Assembly (NCBI RefSeq): GCF_000740895.1
Contig: NC_025262.1
Location: 1,604,001 to 1,668,000, forward strand
Direction of reading: 5' to 3'
DNA from: Theileria orientalis strain Shintoku
Taxonomy: Eukaryota; Apicomplexa; Aconoidasida; Piroplasmida; Theileriidae
Length of the DNA stretch: 64,000 bases
A program made the position numbers and the translations under genes. Shown here in pieces: positions 53,401 through 62,782 of the stretch. Position 1 is the stretch's first letter. Each line of letters starts with the position of its first letter. A model generated the notes under the pieces. That model searched no databases and was not told the origin of the DNA. It saw nothing but the letters and a program-made list of their open reading frames with translations.

Positions 53401-56327
53401 TATGTTTACACAGCAAGCAGTGGATAAGCCACTGCTGGTACTCAGTACTGCTGGCTGTATAGCCAGCTGTAACACTAGTGATAGTAGTAATAGTAATAGT
53501 GGTATTAGTAGTAGTAAATAGTATTAGCGATTAATGGTGTGTAGGCAGTGGATCAAAGAATGCGAGGAATGGAAAGGCGAGGAAAAATAAGCTGGATGAG
53601 GAAATAAGGCAAAACGTGCACCTGATGAATAAGCAGCAAAGGCTGTTGTATAAAATAAAAATGGAAATTAATAACAGGCACCTGCACATCCTAGTGATCA
53701 TCTACATATACCTTAATTTGTATAGCATATCAGCATGTGCAATTAGTAGAGGAGGCGTGGGAACTGGATTGGAGCTCGCTAATGGAGACTTGTATAGCAG
53801 TAGCAGCGGAGTGAACAGTATATTCAACATATACATAATGCCAATACTGACGTCGTTTTCAACATCAAGCAGTGTTGTCTCATCAGGTTCTAGCAACGTT
53901 GGTACAAATACCAGAGCAGATAACAATTATGGAAATAATGGAAACATGAATAGGAACAGTGTTAATAGAAGGGGCAGTGGTAATGGTAGTACCAGTACTA
54001 ATACTAGTGGTAATGGTAACGGTATTGGTGGTACTAGTAATGGTAATGGTAACATTAACAACAATAACAATGGGAGTAGTAGTGGTAACCAGGGCATGAG
54101 TTCTGATAGTGCAGGGGACAGTGATGGTGAGACTGGCGGAGATGAAGGCAAAGATGGGTTGGATGAGTTGGAGTACTACAACAACACCATAGTGTTGATG
54201 TGTCTGTGCATATATAACATTGTGACGTACCCACAGACAAGTGGCACTGGCAGCGGTGGTAACAGTTATGGTAACAGTAACCATACCAGTAGTAGTGGCA
54301 GTAGTAATGGTAACAGCAGTATCAGTAAAGCTAATGAAAAAAACGCAAGTTTATACAAGGAACTGGGAATATACTATGTGTTGTTGAACAATCTGATAAG
54401 TATGTTGGAAAATGATACGAGATGTGGTAATAGTGGTAAGAATGAGAAGAAGAGTCCAACGAGAAGTAGTATAGAAGTTAACAAGATGCCCATGAGAGAT
54501 AATGACATATACATATACAAGTTGGAAATAATACTAAAGATAATAGTGGATTTGCTACACCTACTGCACGTAAACAATGTACTGGCTGGAACAAATGGAA
54601 GAGATAAGAATGGATTGGCTGTAAGTGGAAGTGGTAGGAGTGGATCAAGTGCAAAAGGAGGGAGTAAGGGGAAGAGTAAGAGTAGTGAAGCAGAAGGAAG
54701 TAACAGTGGTGTTAACGAGGAAGTAGTTGATGGGATATTCGAGAAGATGTTGCAAATAATTAATGGAAGTATAAAAATAAACAGCTACGTTCACTCGATA
54801 GTGATTAAGCTGTTGGTAAAAACAGTGCCAATGGTTAACACGCAAACGCTGTTGACAAGTTACACAGTGTGTATGTTGGAGTTGCTGCTGTTTGTGCCAC
54901 CAGGGATTAGCAGTAACGCACGAGGTGTATCGCATTTTACAGGAGCAGCGACGAGTGGTGCAGCAGCAAAGCAGGGGATGTGGAAGAGAGAAGGTACAGC
55001 GACTAGACCGATAGGAAGCAGAGCTATAGCAGGTAATAGTGGTGGTAATAGTGGTAAAGATTATAGTAGAAACAGTGGTAGTAGTACTGGTACTAACACT
55101 AACGCAAGTACCGTTAATATTACGACCAGCAGTGGCACCGTAACACTGGGGGATTTGGATAGACTAGTCTTGTTCAACGTGATAAGTAACCTCTACAATA
55201 AGAAGTACGACCTGGTAAACAGCTGCATAGGGGAAGTGATCAGCACGACGTTCAAATACCTGCTGAGCGGAGAAGGAGCGTTGAAGGAGGAGGTGCTCTG
55301 CAGGTTTAAGTTCTTCTTTATATACCTGTTCAACGTACACAGAAGCACGACGGCTAACAGGGGCGATGGTGGTAACAGTAGTAGCAGTAATGGAAACGGC
55401 AACTATGGTAATGGTAACAATGATAGTAACAGTGATGGCAACAGTAATGGTAACAGTAATAGCAGTAATGGTAACAATGATAGTAACAGTGATGGCAACA
55501 GTAATGATAACAACTATGGCAGCAACGACACAGGTAGTAACAGCAATGGTAACAACGACTATCATAGCAACGACCGTAAAGGCAACGACGGCAATAGTGC
55601 AGCCAGGTGTAAAAATGACATATACGGGCATGTGGCAAGCATATTTCACGAGCTGCTGGGAGTAAAGTATGTAAACGTCAACGAGTTGCTGTTCCTAGTG
55701 CAGTACCTGTTGAACACGACGACGGGTGACACGTTCGATGACGAAGGTAGGAGTGGCCTTAAGGATGGCAATGGTGAGAATGGTGATTCGGAGTCGACAA
55801 GAGACTCGAATAAACAGCTGTTGTATGTGGCACTGAAGAGGTACTACGAAGATAACCACAAGTACCTGAAGAGTAACAAGTTGGTAAAACTGGTACTGGA
55901 TCAGCTGTCGTTCAGTGTTGACACGACAGCAGCAGCAATGGGAACGGCGGTCGCTGCCTCCAAAGGTGTTAAGAGCAGTGGATACGGCACGGTTTCTAAA
56001 GGTTCCACGAGTGGTGCACGTGGTACAGGGTCAGACTATTACGAAGACGGGGACTGGCATAGTAAAATGTATAGAACGCCGACAGCGAGCATGGGCGCAG
56101 CCAGACAGGGTACGACGCCGTACTGCAAGTTCCTGTGTGTGATGAGCAGCGCAGGAAAGACGCCGAGCAGGTCAGTGAGGAGAAGCAGACGCAGACAGGA
56201 AAGCGTAAGCAGCGAGGAGAGCTACTTCACAGTCACGAGTGACACCACGGAGTTGACGGAAAACACCGAGGAGACGCTCAGCAGTGACTCTGAGGAGGAC
56301 TCCGAGACTTCGAGCTCAGAATACTAA
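50484..56327 (+). CDS. Condensin complex subunit 3 (CAP-G), greatly enlarged
   Basis: Exons 50484-51320, 51566-51787, 51870-53391 and 53545-56327 join in phase to 5364 nt, 1787 aa. HEAT-repeat landmarks of CAP-G are NLMNDGYSQVYVTSLKLLQSF and EALILKLTDTSAKVRSAIYAKL then SSIPTAYMLYVFNRAL. The Cnd3-type region continues in exon 4 (VDGIFEKMLQIINGSIKI, FEST-free acidic tail ending SEEDSETSSSEY). An N-terminal KRGRKPGK resembles an AT-hook. The protein is about twice the usual size for condensin G, owing to Asn/Ser/Gly tracts built from AAYGGTAAY-like triplets in exon 4. Residues 579-629 are encoded by the 152-bp duplicate shared with the membrane protein gene. It acts with CAP-H (33.8 kb) in condensin I. 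Confidence 0.78.
52545..52696 (+). repeat. 152-bp perfect inverted duplicate, copy B
   Basis: This is identical, in opposite orientation, to 47522-47673, 4871 bp away. It codes condensin G residues 579-629 in the same reading frame as copy A. Just upstream, an imperfect 24-bp tandem pair (52527-52550, 52551-52574) overlaps its start. In this gene it interrupts HEAT-repeat sequence with Ser/Thr/Gly-rich sequence, so it looks inserted here. Confidence 0.97.
53930..54330 (+). repeat. Asn/Ser/Gly-coding microsatellite in condensin G exon 4
   Basis: The sequence is dominated by ggtaatggtaac/agtagtggt triplet repeats, coding runs such as NGNGNINNNNNGSSSGN and, at the right end, SSSGSSNGNSS. The repeats keep frame and sit between HEAT-like helical segments. 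A second such block lies at 55364-55600. Confidence 0.85.
55364..55600 (+). repeat. Second Asn/Ser/Gly-coding microsatellite in condensin G exon 4
   Basis: Triplet repeats ggtaac/aatgat/agcaac code NSNGNNDSNSDGNSN-type sequence. A 48-bp phrase (aatggtaacaatgatagtaa onward) occurs twice, at about 55401 and 55467, showing slippage or duplication. The flanks return to ordinary helical protein. Confidence 0.8.
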
Positions 56328-56590
56328 TCATTTTTACTTCAAAAATCCCTTTATATTTTAGAGTATGCCTAAGTAGAGTAAAATTTAGTAGAGTACGTAA
56401 AGCAAATCGTATGAGTTTCAGTGTTGGTAACTGGCATGGAAAAATAAGAGGCAGTCAGTGAATAAGCATCGACACTATTGTAAAGGTAACAATTGAGTAA
56501 ATGCTTACACACCAAAGTGAGTAAAGAGCACCTGAACATTTACACACAAATTTAAGTAACAAGTGGGTAAGTGAATACAATATAGACAGA

Positions 56591-57012
56591 TTAGAACCTC
56601 TCAATGAGGGTAAGCAAGTAGGACACAAACTCTTTAAATCGCTCCTCCCTTATGTACCTCTGAGCACGCTCCATGGGATCCTCGGAACTGGCGATGTCGA
56701 CGAGAACGAGCTTGAGCTTCTCGTCCCTAAGGTACTCCTTCAACATCGAGTCTGATTCTAAAAGGGGATAATCAGTATAAAAAACGTACTGAGGATGTCC
56801 AGCTGTGCGTCAGTCAGCTTAGTGGTGGAGGGAGCCTCAGCGACAGCGTCAGGCTTCGCAGCCCCCTGGGAAAAGCTGCAGGAGGGAGTAGGCCGGTCAG
56901 CTGAGGAACAGGAGTGCGCCTTGTAGCAGTCGAAAGAGCAAAACTGAAGAAGGCAGCACTTGTAGCGGTACTTGGGCGACTGAGCGCCGCACTCGTTACA
57001 GACCACAGTCAT
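56591..57012 (-). CDS. ZNHIT3-like HIT-type zinc finger protein
   Basis: Exon 1 is 57012-56790 and exon 2 is 56757-56591, joined across a 32-nt intron in phase (390 nt, 129 aa). The N-terminus is a HIT zinc finger: CNECGAQSPKYRYKCCLLQFC then CYKAHSC. The C-terminal domain, SDSMLKEYLRDEKLKLVLVDI and RYIREERFKEFVSYLLTLIERF, matches the ZNHIT3 C-terminal helix. ZNHIT3 (yeast Hit1) stabilises Rsa1/NUFIP in box C/D snoRNP assembly. The intron is among the shortest I see here, showing that introns near 30 nt are used in this genome. It follows head-to-tail, 88 bp from the small membrane protein gene upstream. Confidence 0.85.
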
Positions 57013-57100
57013 TGGTATCTAAAAGGGCACAAAGGGTCAAAAGGGGATTTAAACAAAGTGCAAACTGGCTTTAAGCCTCTTCGATAGCGGAAAGAAGCGA

Positions 57101-57274
57101 TTACGAGCCTGAAGAAGGGGAGCCGCTGCCGCTGCCGGAGGGCTGGCCGAGGTACTTCACGAGCAGAACTGAGACTTTGGAAATAACAATGACGAAGAGA
57201 AACAGCTTAACCTTGTTCCGCAGGGACGACTTGGTCCTCTCGGCGTGCGAGTCCTCCTTGTTAACAACAAACAT
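57101..57274 (-). CDS. 57-aa single-pass membrane protein
   Basis: An uninterrupted frame from ATG 57274 to TAA 57101 gives 57 residues. It has a charged N-terminus (VNKEDSHAERTKSSLRNKV), one hydrophobic helix (KLFLFVIVISKVSVLLVKYL) and a Gly/Ser tail. Its GC-rich coding sequence contrasts with the AT-rich flanks, which supports it being real. It resembles small ER subunits such as RAMP4/SERP1 in layout (basic N-terminus, one C-terminal helix, very short). That is a suggestion from architecture only. Confidence 0.6.
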   Translation of the reverse strand: MFVVNKEDSHAERTKSSLRNKVKLFLFVIVISKVSVLLVKYLGQPSGSGSGSPSSGS

Positions 57275-57660
57275 TGCAACTGTGAAACCACTAAGTGTAT
57301 AAAAGGGGTGAATTGAAGTGAATAAAATTACAGAAACGTGTGAGAAACTGAAACAAGTGTAAGGGTGAAGCTAAAGTACAATATACAAATAAAACTAACC
57401 TCTTACGGGCCAGCGTCAGTATGTATTTTATTGGGTGGAATCAAGATCGATTTTTTTTAAATCAGCACTGTTCCTCCCATATCGCTCATGATTCGTTACT
57501 TATAGTCTCCCATAACTGTTATTGCATCGTTTTCTACAGTTAACTGTGCACATACATCGCACACAATACACACATACCAAACGTACAAATACACACCTGC
57601 TAAATATATAAGCGCATAAGTGGTAGGCTAAATCACCATTAAAACGGAGCCATCCACGGG
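57275..57660. other. Intergenic region, no gene recognised
   Basis: It separates the 57-aa membrane protein from the next minus-strand gene. It includes a run of eight T at 57451-57458. No reading frame or known RNA could be assigned. Confidence 0.4.
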
Positions 57661-60198
57661 TTACGGCGGCTTAGACTGGCACTGCGAGTCCAACCTGCTC
57701 TCGAGCAGTTTCAAGTGTGAGCAGGCCAGCCAGTACGACACTGGGTACATTTCGTAGCTTATCCTCCTCTTCACCTCCCTGAAGGTGCTAACAACATTCG
57801 AGTGCGTGTGTGCTGAGTATAAGTACCTCCGGGCCAGGTCTTCGTCGTTTTCCACGAATGCGTTTACCCTGTCTGTTAAATCCTGACTGCTGTAGTGTGT
57901 CACGTTGCAACAGTCCTGCTCACTGACTGCCTTGCTCTGGCCACTGGCCAGAATCGCCCCCTGAACCTCTTTGAGTGCTGACAAATTGGTGAATACCAGG
58001 CGGTAGAAGTCGAAGTTAATCTTGAGCACGAGCAGGCACAGGTCGTCGCTAACAAAGACCCTTTTGCCCCTGCCCCTGCAGTCAAATATGCTGTACTTAT
58101 TGCTTAGACTCGGCTTATTATTATCTTCAGTACCACTTGTAGCACCGCCACTGGTAGCATTACCATTAGCTGTATCACTTTTACACGTATCAGTAGCTCC
58201 AAACCAGTGACTGGTATTCCGAGTCGCTACGTCCCTACTTGTGCTCTTGAGCTGAAACACGTATCTAACCAGGTGTAAAAAGGCGTTGTACACATACTCC
58301 ATGTTATTTATCCTTAGGCCGCGGAGGAGAGTGGGTCTAAATTTGGCAGCCTTACCAGCCCTATTGTGGCCACCATCAGCCCCTTTAACAAGGCACAGGA
58401 TCCTGTACGCATAGTACATGTACCTGTCAGAGTCGTCCAGGTAACTCTCGTTGCTGAAGGCCGCAGCGCCCTCGCCCTCAGCCCTATTAGCTCCACTGCC
58501 ACAGGTGGCGCTAATAGGGCTGGTGGAGAGGACTCGATTCAAATAGAGCAGGTTGTTGCCAAAGAAGACCAGATCGTTCATTATCACCCTCAGCATGCCC
58601 GCGTCGCTGAATTCCCGCCAACTGGAGTGGCCGTGCGCGAAACTGCCATTGGCATCGCCCCTGTTACCAATGGCCTTATCCCTAAGTACGCCGTTGTGGC
58701 CGGCACTGGTTGAACCATGAGTGAGGTTTGAGGTGGAGGCGATGACGAGGGGGTTGTAGTAGCGCTTAAACTTGCCCTCAGGGTACTTTGAAAACTTAAT
58801 CAAATTTTTAAACAGCTTGTTCACGTTCAACTTCAGATTCAGGTCATTTATGCGTAGCCGATAGCAGTAGATGAGGCTCGACTCAAGCTGCGTCTTGATG
58901 ACGCTGTCGTCCAGCTTGTTGTATATGTTATATATGTTCTTAGGCACCTCAGTGTAATTGTGGTCGTGGTAGCTGAGGTTCAGCAGGGACAGCTTGTACA
59001 AGAGCAGCTGGAGTCCGCTGGTGTTATCCAGAGGTTCCATTGAACCCGCGGAGCCAGGCTTTGAGAAGTGACTGAACAGGCTCTCGTAGACGCCCAGTTC
59101 CTTTGACAAGTTGTCAAGCCCTATTAAGCCCAAAAGGCCTTTGAAGGATGTTACTTTCAGTAAAAGCCTTTGGGCGTTTGTCCTGAATGACCTGAAAACC
59201 CTTTTATCCCTTCTGCGATTAGAGGCTGTTGCACCACTCACAGTCGACTGTGCTAAGCCGAACAAAATCGAGTTCGCATGATCAGTATTTTTAGCCTTTA
59301 GTCCCGCGTCCCTGGTTCTAGCATTTATGATGACGAACTTGTGGTAGTCGTGAATTATCGCAAGGTGCTTGTTCCGATTTTCCTTCACCCTCCGCAAGTA
59401 TGTGTACAGCAGCGTGGGAACCAAGGCACTGAGAAACATGTTAATAAACACCACGTGTCCCGGTATAAGGCCACTATCGGACGATGCGCTGCCGGTTCTG
59501 CTAAACCCCCGCACACCAGGGGTGTAAACGCCTCCCTTTAAGTTCCAGGTCGTGAGCCTTCTGGTGACCTCTCTGAAAGAAAGACCCGGTCTGAAGCCAC
59601 CACTGGTAAATATACTGGGCAGTATGCTTGGGGACCGATTGGTCGAGCCGGTTCCCCTGTTGGCGGCCGCCTCATTCCGAGTTCTGGGCGTGGTGTTGAC
59701 CATTACGCTGTCAGCCACGCTATCTATGCTTGAGGACCCCATCTTAAGGCCTGGACCGATACCTTTGGCCCGCCTACGCTCTGAATTAAAATGCGATGGA
59801 GATCCGGGTCCCGTTGCTGTCTTTAGAGTGGCATTTTCTTTGTCTTCAGGCGTGCCAGTGTGCTCTTTGCCATCACTCGGGGGTGCGGCCCTGATCGGCG
59901 GCGACCTGGGCAGGCTGTCACTCGTGGGACTGTCCGCGGATGACCAGTTGGAAGTGCCAACGTCTGGACATTGGGGACTCACTAGGCTTACCAGGTACAG
60001 CAGAAACTCGACCAAGGGGTCGTCCAAGTCGCCCCTCGAGTTGAGAATCACGTGACTAAACTGCTTCAGAAACTTAATGTTCCGGAGCTTAAGAAGCAGC
60101 TTAAGACTGCCAAATGTTCTGTTTTTGTGAAGGTCCCTGTAAACGTTAAGAAGCCAAACGCTCAAGCAATCCTCGTAGGAAGAGTACAAATTGTCCAT
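57661..60198 (-). CDS. Large protein of unknown function (845 aa)
   Basis: A single frame starts at ATG 60198. Residues 1-75 are helical and Leu-rich (SLKLLLKLRNIKFLKQFSHV, then VEFLLYLVSLV). A Ser/Pro/Thr/Gly-rich linker spans about 80-235. One hydrophobic stretch near 250 (HVVFINMFLSALVPTLLYTYL) could be a membrane helix. The remainder is helical with Asn/Lys/Tyr-rich repeats of hydrophobic spacing, interrupted by low-complexity loops such as SGANRAEGEGAA. No motif that I know is present. It is probably a conserved piroplasm or apicomplexan protein with helical-repeat architecture (inference). Confidence 0.7.
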   Translation of the reverse strand: MDNLYSSYEDCLSVWLLNVYRDLHKNRTFGSLKLLLKLRNIKFLKQFSHVILNSRGDLDDPLVEFLLYLVSLVSPQCPDVGTSNWSSADSPTSDSLPRSPPIRAAPPSDGKEHTGTPEDKENATLKTATGPGSPSHFNSERRRAKGIGPGLKMGSSSIDSVADSVMVNTTPRTRNEAAANRGTGSTNRSPSILPSIFTSGGFRPGLSFREVTRRLTTWNLKGGVYTPGVRGFSRTGSASSDSGLIPGHVVFINMFLSALVPTLLYTYLRRVKENRNKHLAIIHDYHKFVIINARTRDAGLKAKNTDHANSILFGLAQSTVSGATASNRRRDKRVFRSFRTNAQRLLLKVTSFKGLLGLIGLDNLSKELGVYESLFSHFSKPGSAGSMEPLDNTSGLQLLLYKLSLLNLSYHDHNYTEVPKNIYNIYNKLDDSVIKTQLESSLIYCYRLRINDLNLKLNVNKLFKNLIKFSKYPEGKFKRYYNPLVIASTSNLTHGSTSAGHNGVLRDKAIGNRGDANGSFAHGHSSWREFSDAGMLRVIMNDLVFFGNNLLYLNRVLSTSPISATCGSGANRAEGEGAAAFSNESYLDDSDRYMYYAYRILCLVKGADGGHNRAGKAAKFRPTLLRGLRINNMEYVYNAFLHLVRYVFQLKSTSRDVATRNTSHWFGATDTCKSDTANGNATSGGATSGTEDNNKPSLSNKYSIFDCRGRGKRVFVSDDLCLLVLKINFDFYRLVFTNLSALKEVQGAILASGQSKAVSEQDCCNVTHYSSQDLTDRVNAFVENDEDLARRYLYSAHTHSNVVSTFREVKRRISYEMYPVSYWLACSHLKLLESRLDSQCQSKPP

Positions 60199-60629
60199 TT
60201 CAAAACAGCATTCTATATTTTTAATATAGATGAATAGATTTCATTCACAAATTGCTATTCACCGGTTAATAAGTGTTGAAAATGCGTATCTTATGAAAAA
60301 AATAATATACATTGCACATTGTACATAAAACAGAACAACATGCTACACATTAAAGATCATATATGTTTAATCAAACGAAACAAAATATATAATATACATT
60401 AATAATTTAAAATTGTGTAAAACAAATATAATGGTTAAATAAACCTTAAAATAACTGAACAGCCGCACATTTTCTTAGCAGGTATGAATGGACCCCAAAA
60501 CTTGTTAATATTTTATACTTTTATGGATTCCATGGATTTTTGTATTTTAAAAAGAATTTAACTCTGAAATATTAGGTAAAATTTTAAATCAATTTGTATT
60601 ATAGACTCTTACACATTACTCAGACACAC
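60199..60629. other. Divergent AT-rich intergenic region
   Basis: It is shared upstream region of the unknown gene (minus, ATG 60198) and the HAD-like gene (plus, ATG 60630). No gene seen. Confidence 0.45.
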
Positions 60630-62716
60630 ATGTTATTGGGGCATTTGATGGCTTATGTTTGCGTAGTAAACGGTTTCAGAGTTTGCAATAATCAAAGCAC
60701 ATCAAACTTGATCCTAAATTCCAGTTCAAATATAGTTAGTGGTCTGAACTCTACTAATGGCGCCATTAACTATGATTACCTGTCAAGACTGCACAACGAG
60801 GCCTTTGAAAGTCCGCAATTTCAGCTACACATTCCGCCGATTTCAGATTCATTGCCAGTTTTAAATAAGGAACTAACAAAATCGTCGGTCTATTCTAATG
60901 TAGTTGGGGAGTCAGGGGGAAATCAGAATACTGATGGTACTACTGTGCCTAGGAATTCTGAGGATTCCACAAGTTTGGGGATAGATAAACAGTCCTCTGA
61001 CGATGATTACCTGGACGGGCCCTTGGATGTGCTAGAGATGGTCAAGTCGGGTCTAATACCAGAGTATCGCACGCCGAGTTCCACATCTAAAGGCAGCCAG
61101 TCGGCGAATAGTAGAACTAACCAGCTGTTTTCATGCAGATTTGAACGTCCAGCCGATGTATTCTTACTCAACTTCTCAACAGTGGACCTCGGCCACCGCG
61201 AGTATATATACACATCCTGCAAGGTGTTGTCAAAGTTGGACGTCTTTAAGGATGATGTAAAAGTGAAGCAGGTGTTAGACAGAGTGTTTGCAAATCAAAT
61301 CCCAGTGTGGTTGAGCACGTGTTTTAATTATTCGTTTCCTCATGGCATCGGTATAGCAGAGTACGTGTTGATGGTGTACTACTATATTGATCGATATCGG
61401 GATAGCACCACAGCTAATATTGATGCTTATGGGGGTTTAGATGGTTCCAGCGAATACAGTAAAGTTGATAATTGGGAAGTTGCGTTGAATAAACTGATAA
61501 GAAATGGAAACCCTCACGAATTAGTGGACTACCTATCAGATGAGCGTTACAGGTTAAATTTAACGGGTAACGAACTTCAGAATTGGAGAGTGGATGGTTT
61601 GTACGATGAGCTTTTAAAGTATTTTAAGGGAGTGGATATTGAAAAGGTATTTATTATATAGTTAATGCATAAGCACTAATAGCTATTTATTTATGTACTA
61701 ATAGGAGTCTGATTGGACTAATGGATGTTGCAGGTGTTTATGGATGAAAGAAATCAGTTGAAAGAAAATCACAAGTTGTATAATGAATTGGTTAAGTACA
61801 GAAAGAAAAGGCATATATCATATAACAAGACTTTAGTTCAACTGATTAACTACTACATACAAGTAAGGTTATAGTTATTAGATGTTAATAGATTACATAT
61901 GTATTTATTAATAGTATCAGTACATACATGGTTATTAATTGATTAATTAGTACCTGAAGATGCCACTGTATATCGTAACTGACACTGAGGACGTCGACGA
62001 GGTAAATCTTCGGCTGAAGATGTTTGGAGTGAAGTCAAATGAGTTGTTGAATGTATTGAAAACTTGTAATTACAGTACTGGTGAAAGCAAGAATAAGAGT
62101 CGGAATGAAGGTGATAGTGATGGGAAACAGGCTGAGGAAAGGAATGTGGAGGGGTTCCTCTCTCTAATGAAGTTGAACCCATTGATACCAATACATTATT
62201 TTGACAACTCGATACATAACTTAAAACAGATGCTATCAAATCCAAAGTACGATTAATTAATTAGTTAGCAAATTAACAAATTAACAGGTTTGAAGATGTT
62301 AGATTGTACTTTGTGGATTGGGGAAGAAGTAGTTACGATCATAAACTAGAAGCGCTATACACAGATAAGTAAGTATATAATGGTTGATGTAATTGTGAAA
62401 TGAGTTAATTAGTACCTAATGTAGAGGGTGTTAACATACTGTGCATTATGAGTATGTATGCTAATGTTACTATCAATGGGTAACGATACTAATGTAATAA
62501 CGATAATTTAGAATAAAATACATCAAAAACACAAGCGGATTGGTAGAATTCATATGTAAATTTAACACCTTTTACTCACGGGAGTGGACGCACGGATATA
62601 GACTGCGATACCCAAATGAGGAGGAACAAGCATTTTTGTTAAACTGGAAGGAAAAATGGCATAAACCAGTAGATACAACAATCTCAAAAGAGGGAAGAAT
62701 GTTGCCAAATATATAA
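60630..62716 (+). CDS. Secreted HAD-superfamily-like protein, catalytic motif degenerate
   Basis: Exons 60630-61646, 61734-61862, 61951-62246, 62288-62368 and 62512-62716 join in phase to 1728 nt, 575 aa. The first ATG opens a short hydrophobic leader (MLLGHLMAYVCVVNGFRVC), consistent with entry into the secretory/apicoplast route. Residues 100-170 are a Ser/Thr-rich linker. The core resembles the HAD-like proteins of plants and cyanobacteria: DVFLLNFS (176-183) at motif I, PLYIVTDTEDVDEV (about 387-400) at motif II, and VRLYFVDWGRSSYDHKLEAL (485-504) near motif IV. Motif I should read D-x-D but here is N-F-S, so ordinary phosphatase activity is unlikely. Fold assignment is from pattern, not alignment. 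Confidence 0.68.
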
Positions 62717-62782
62717 ATTTTAATTTTAATTGATATGAGTAGTTATGATGTATAAAGTATTTGGAACATAACATATTATGAT

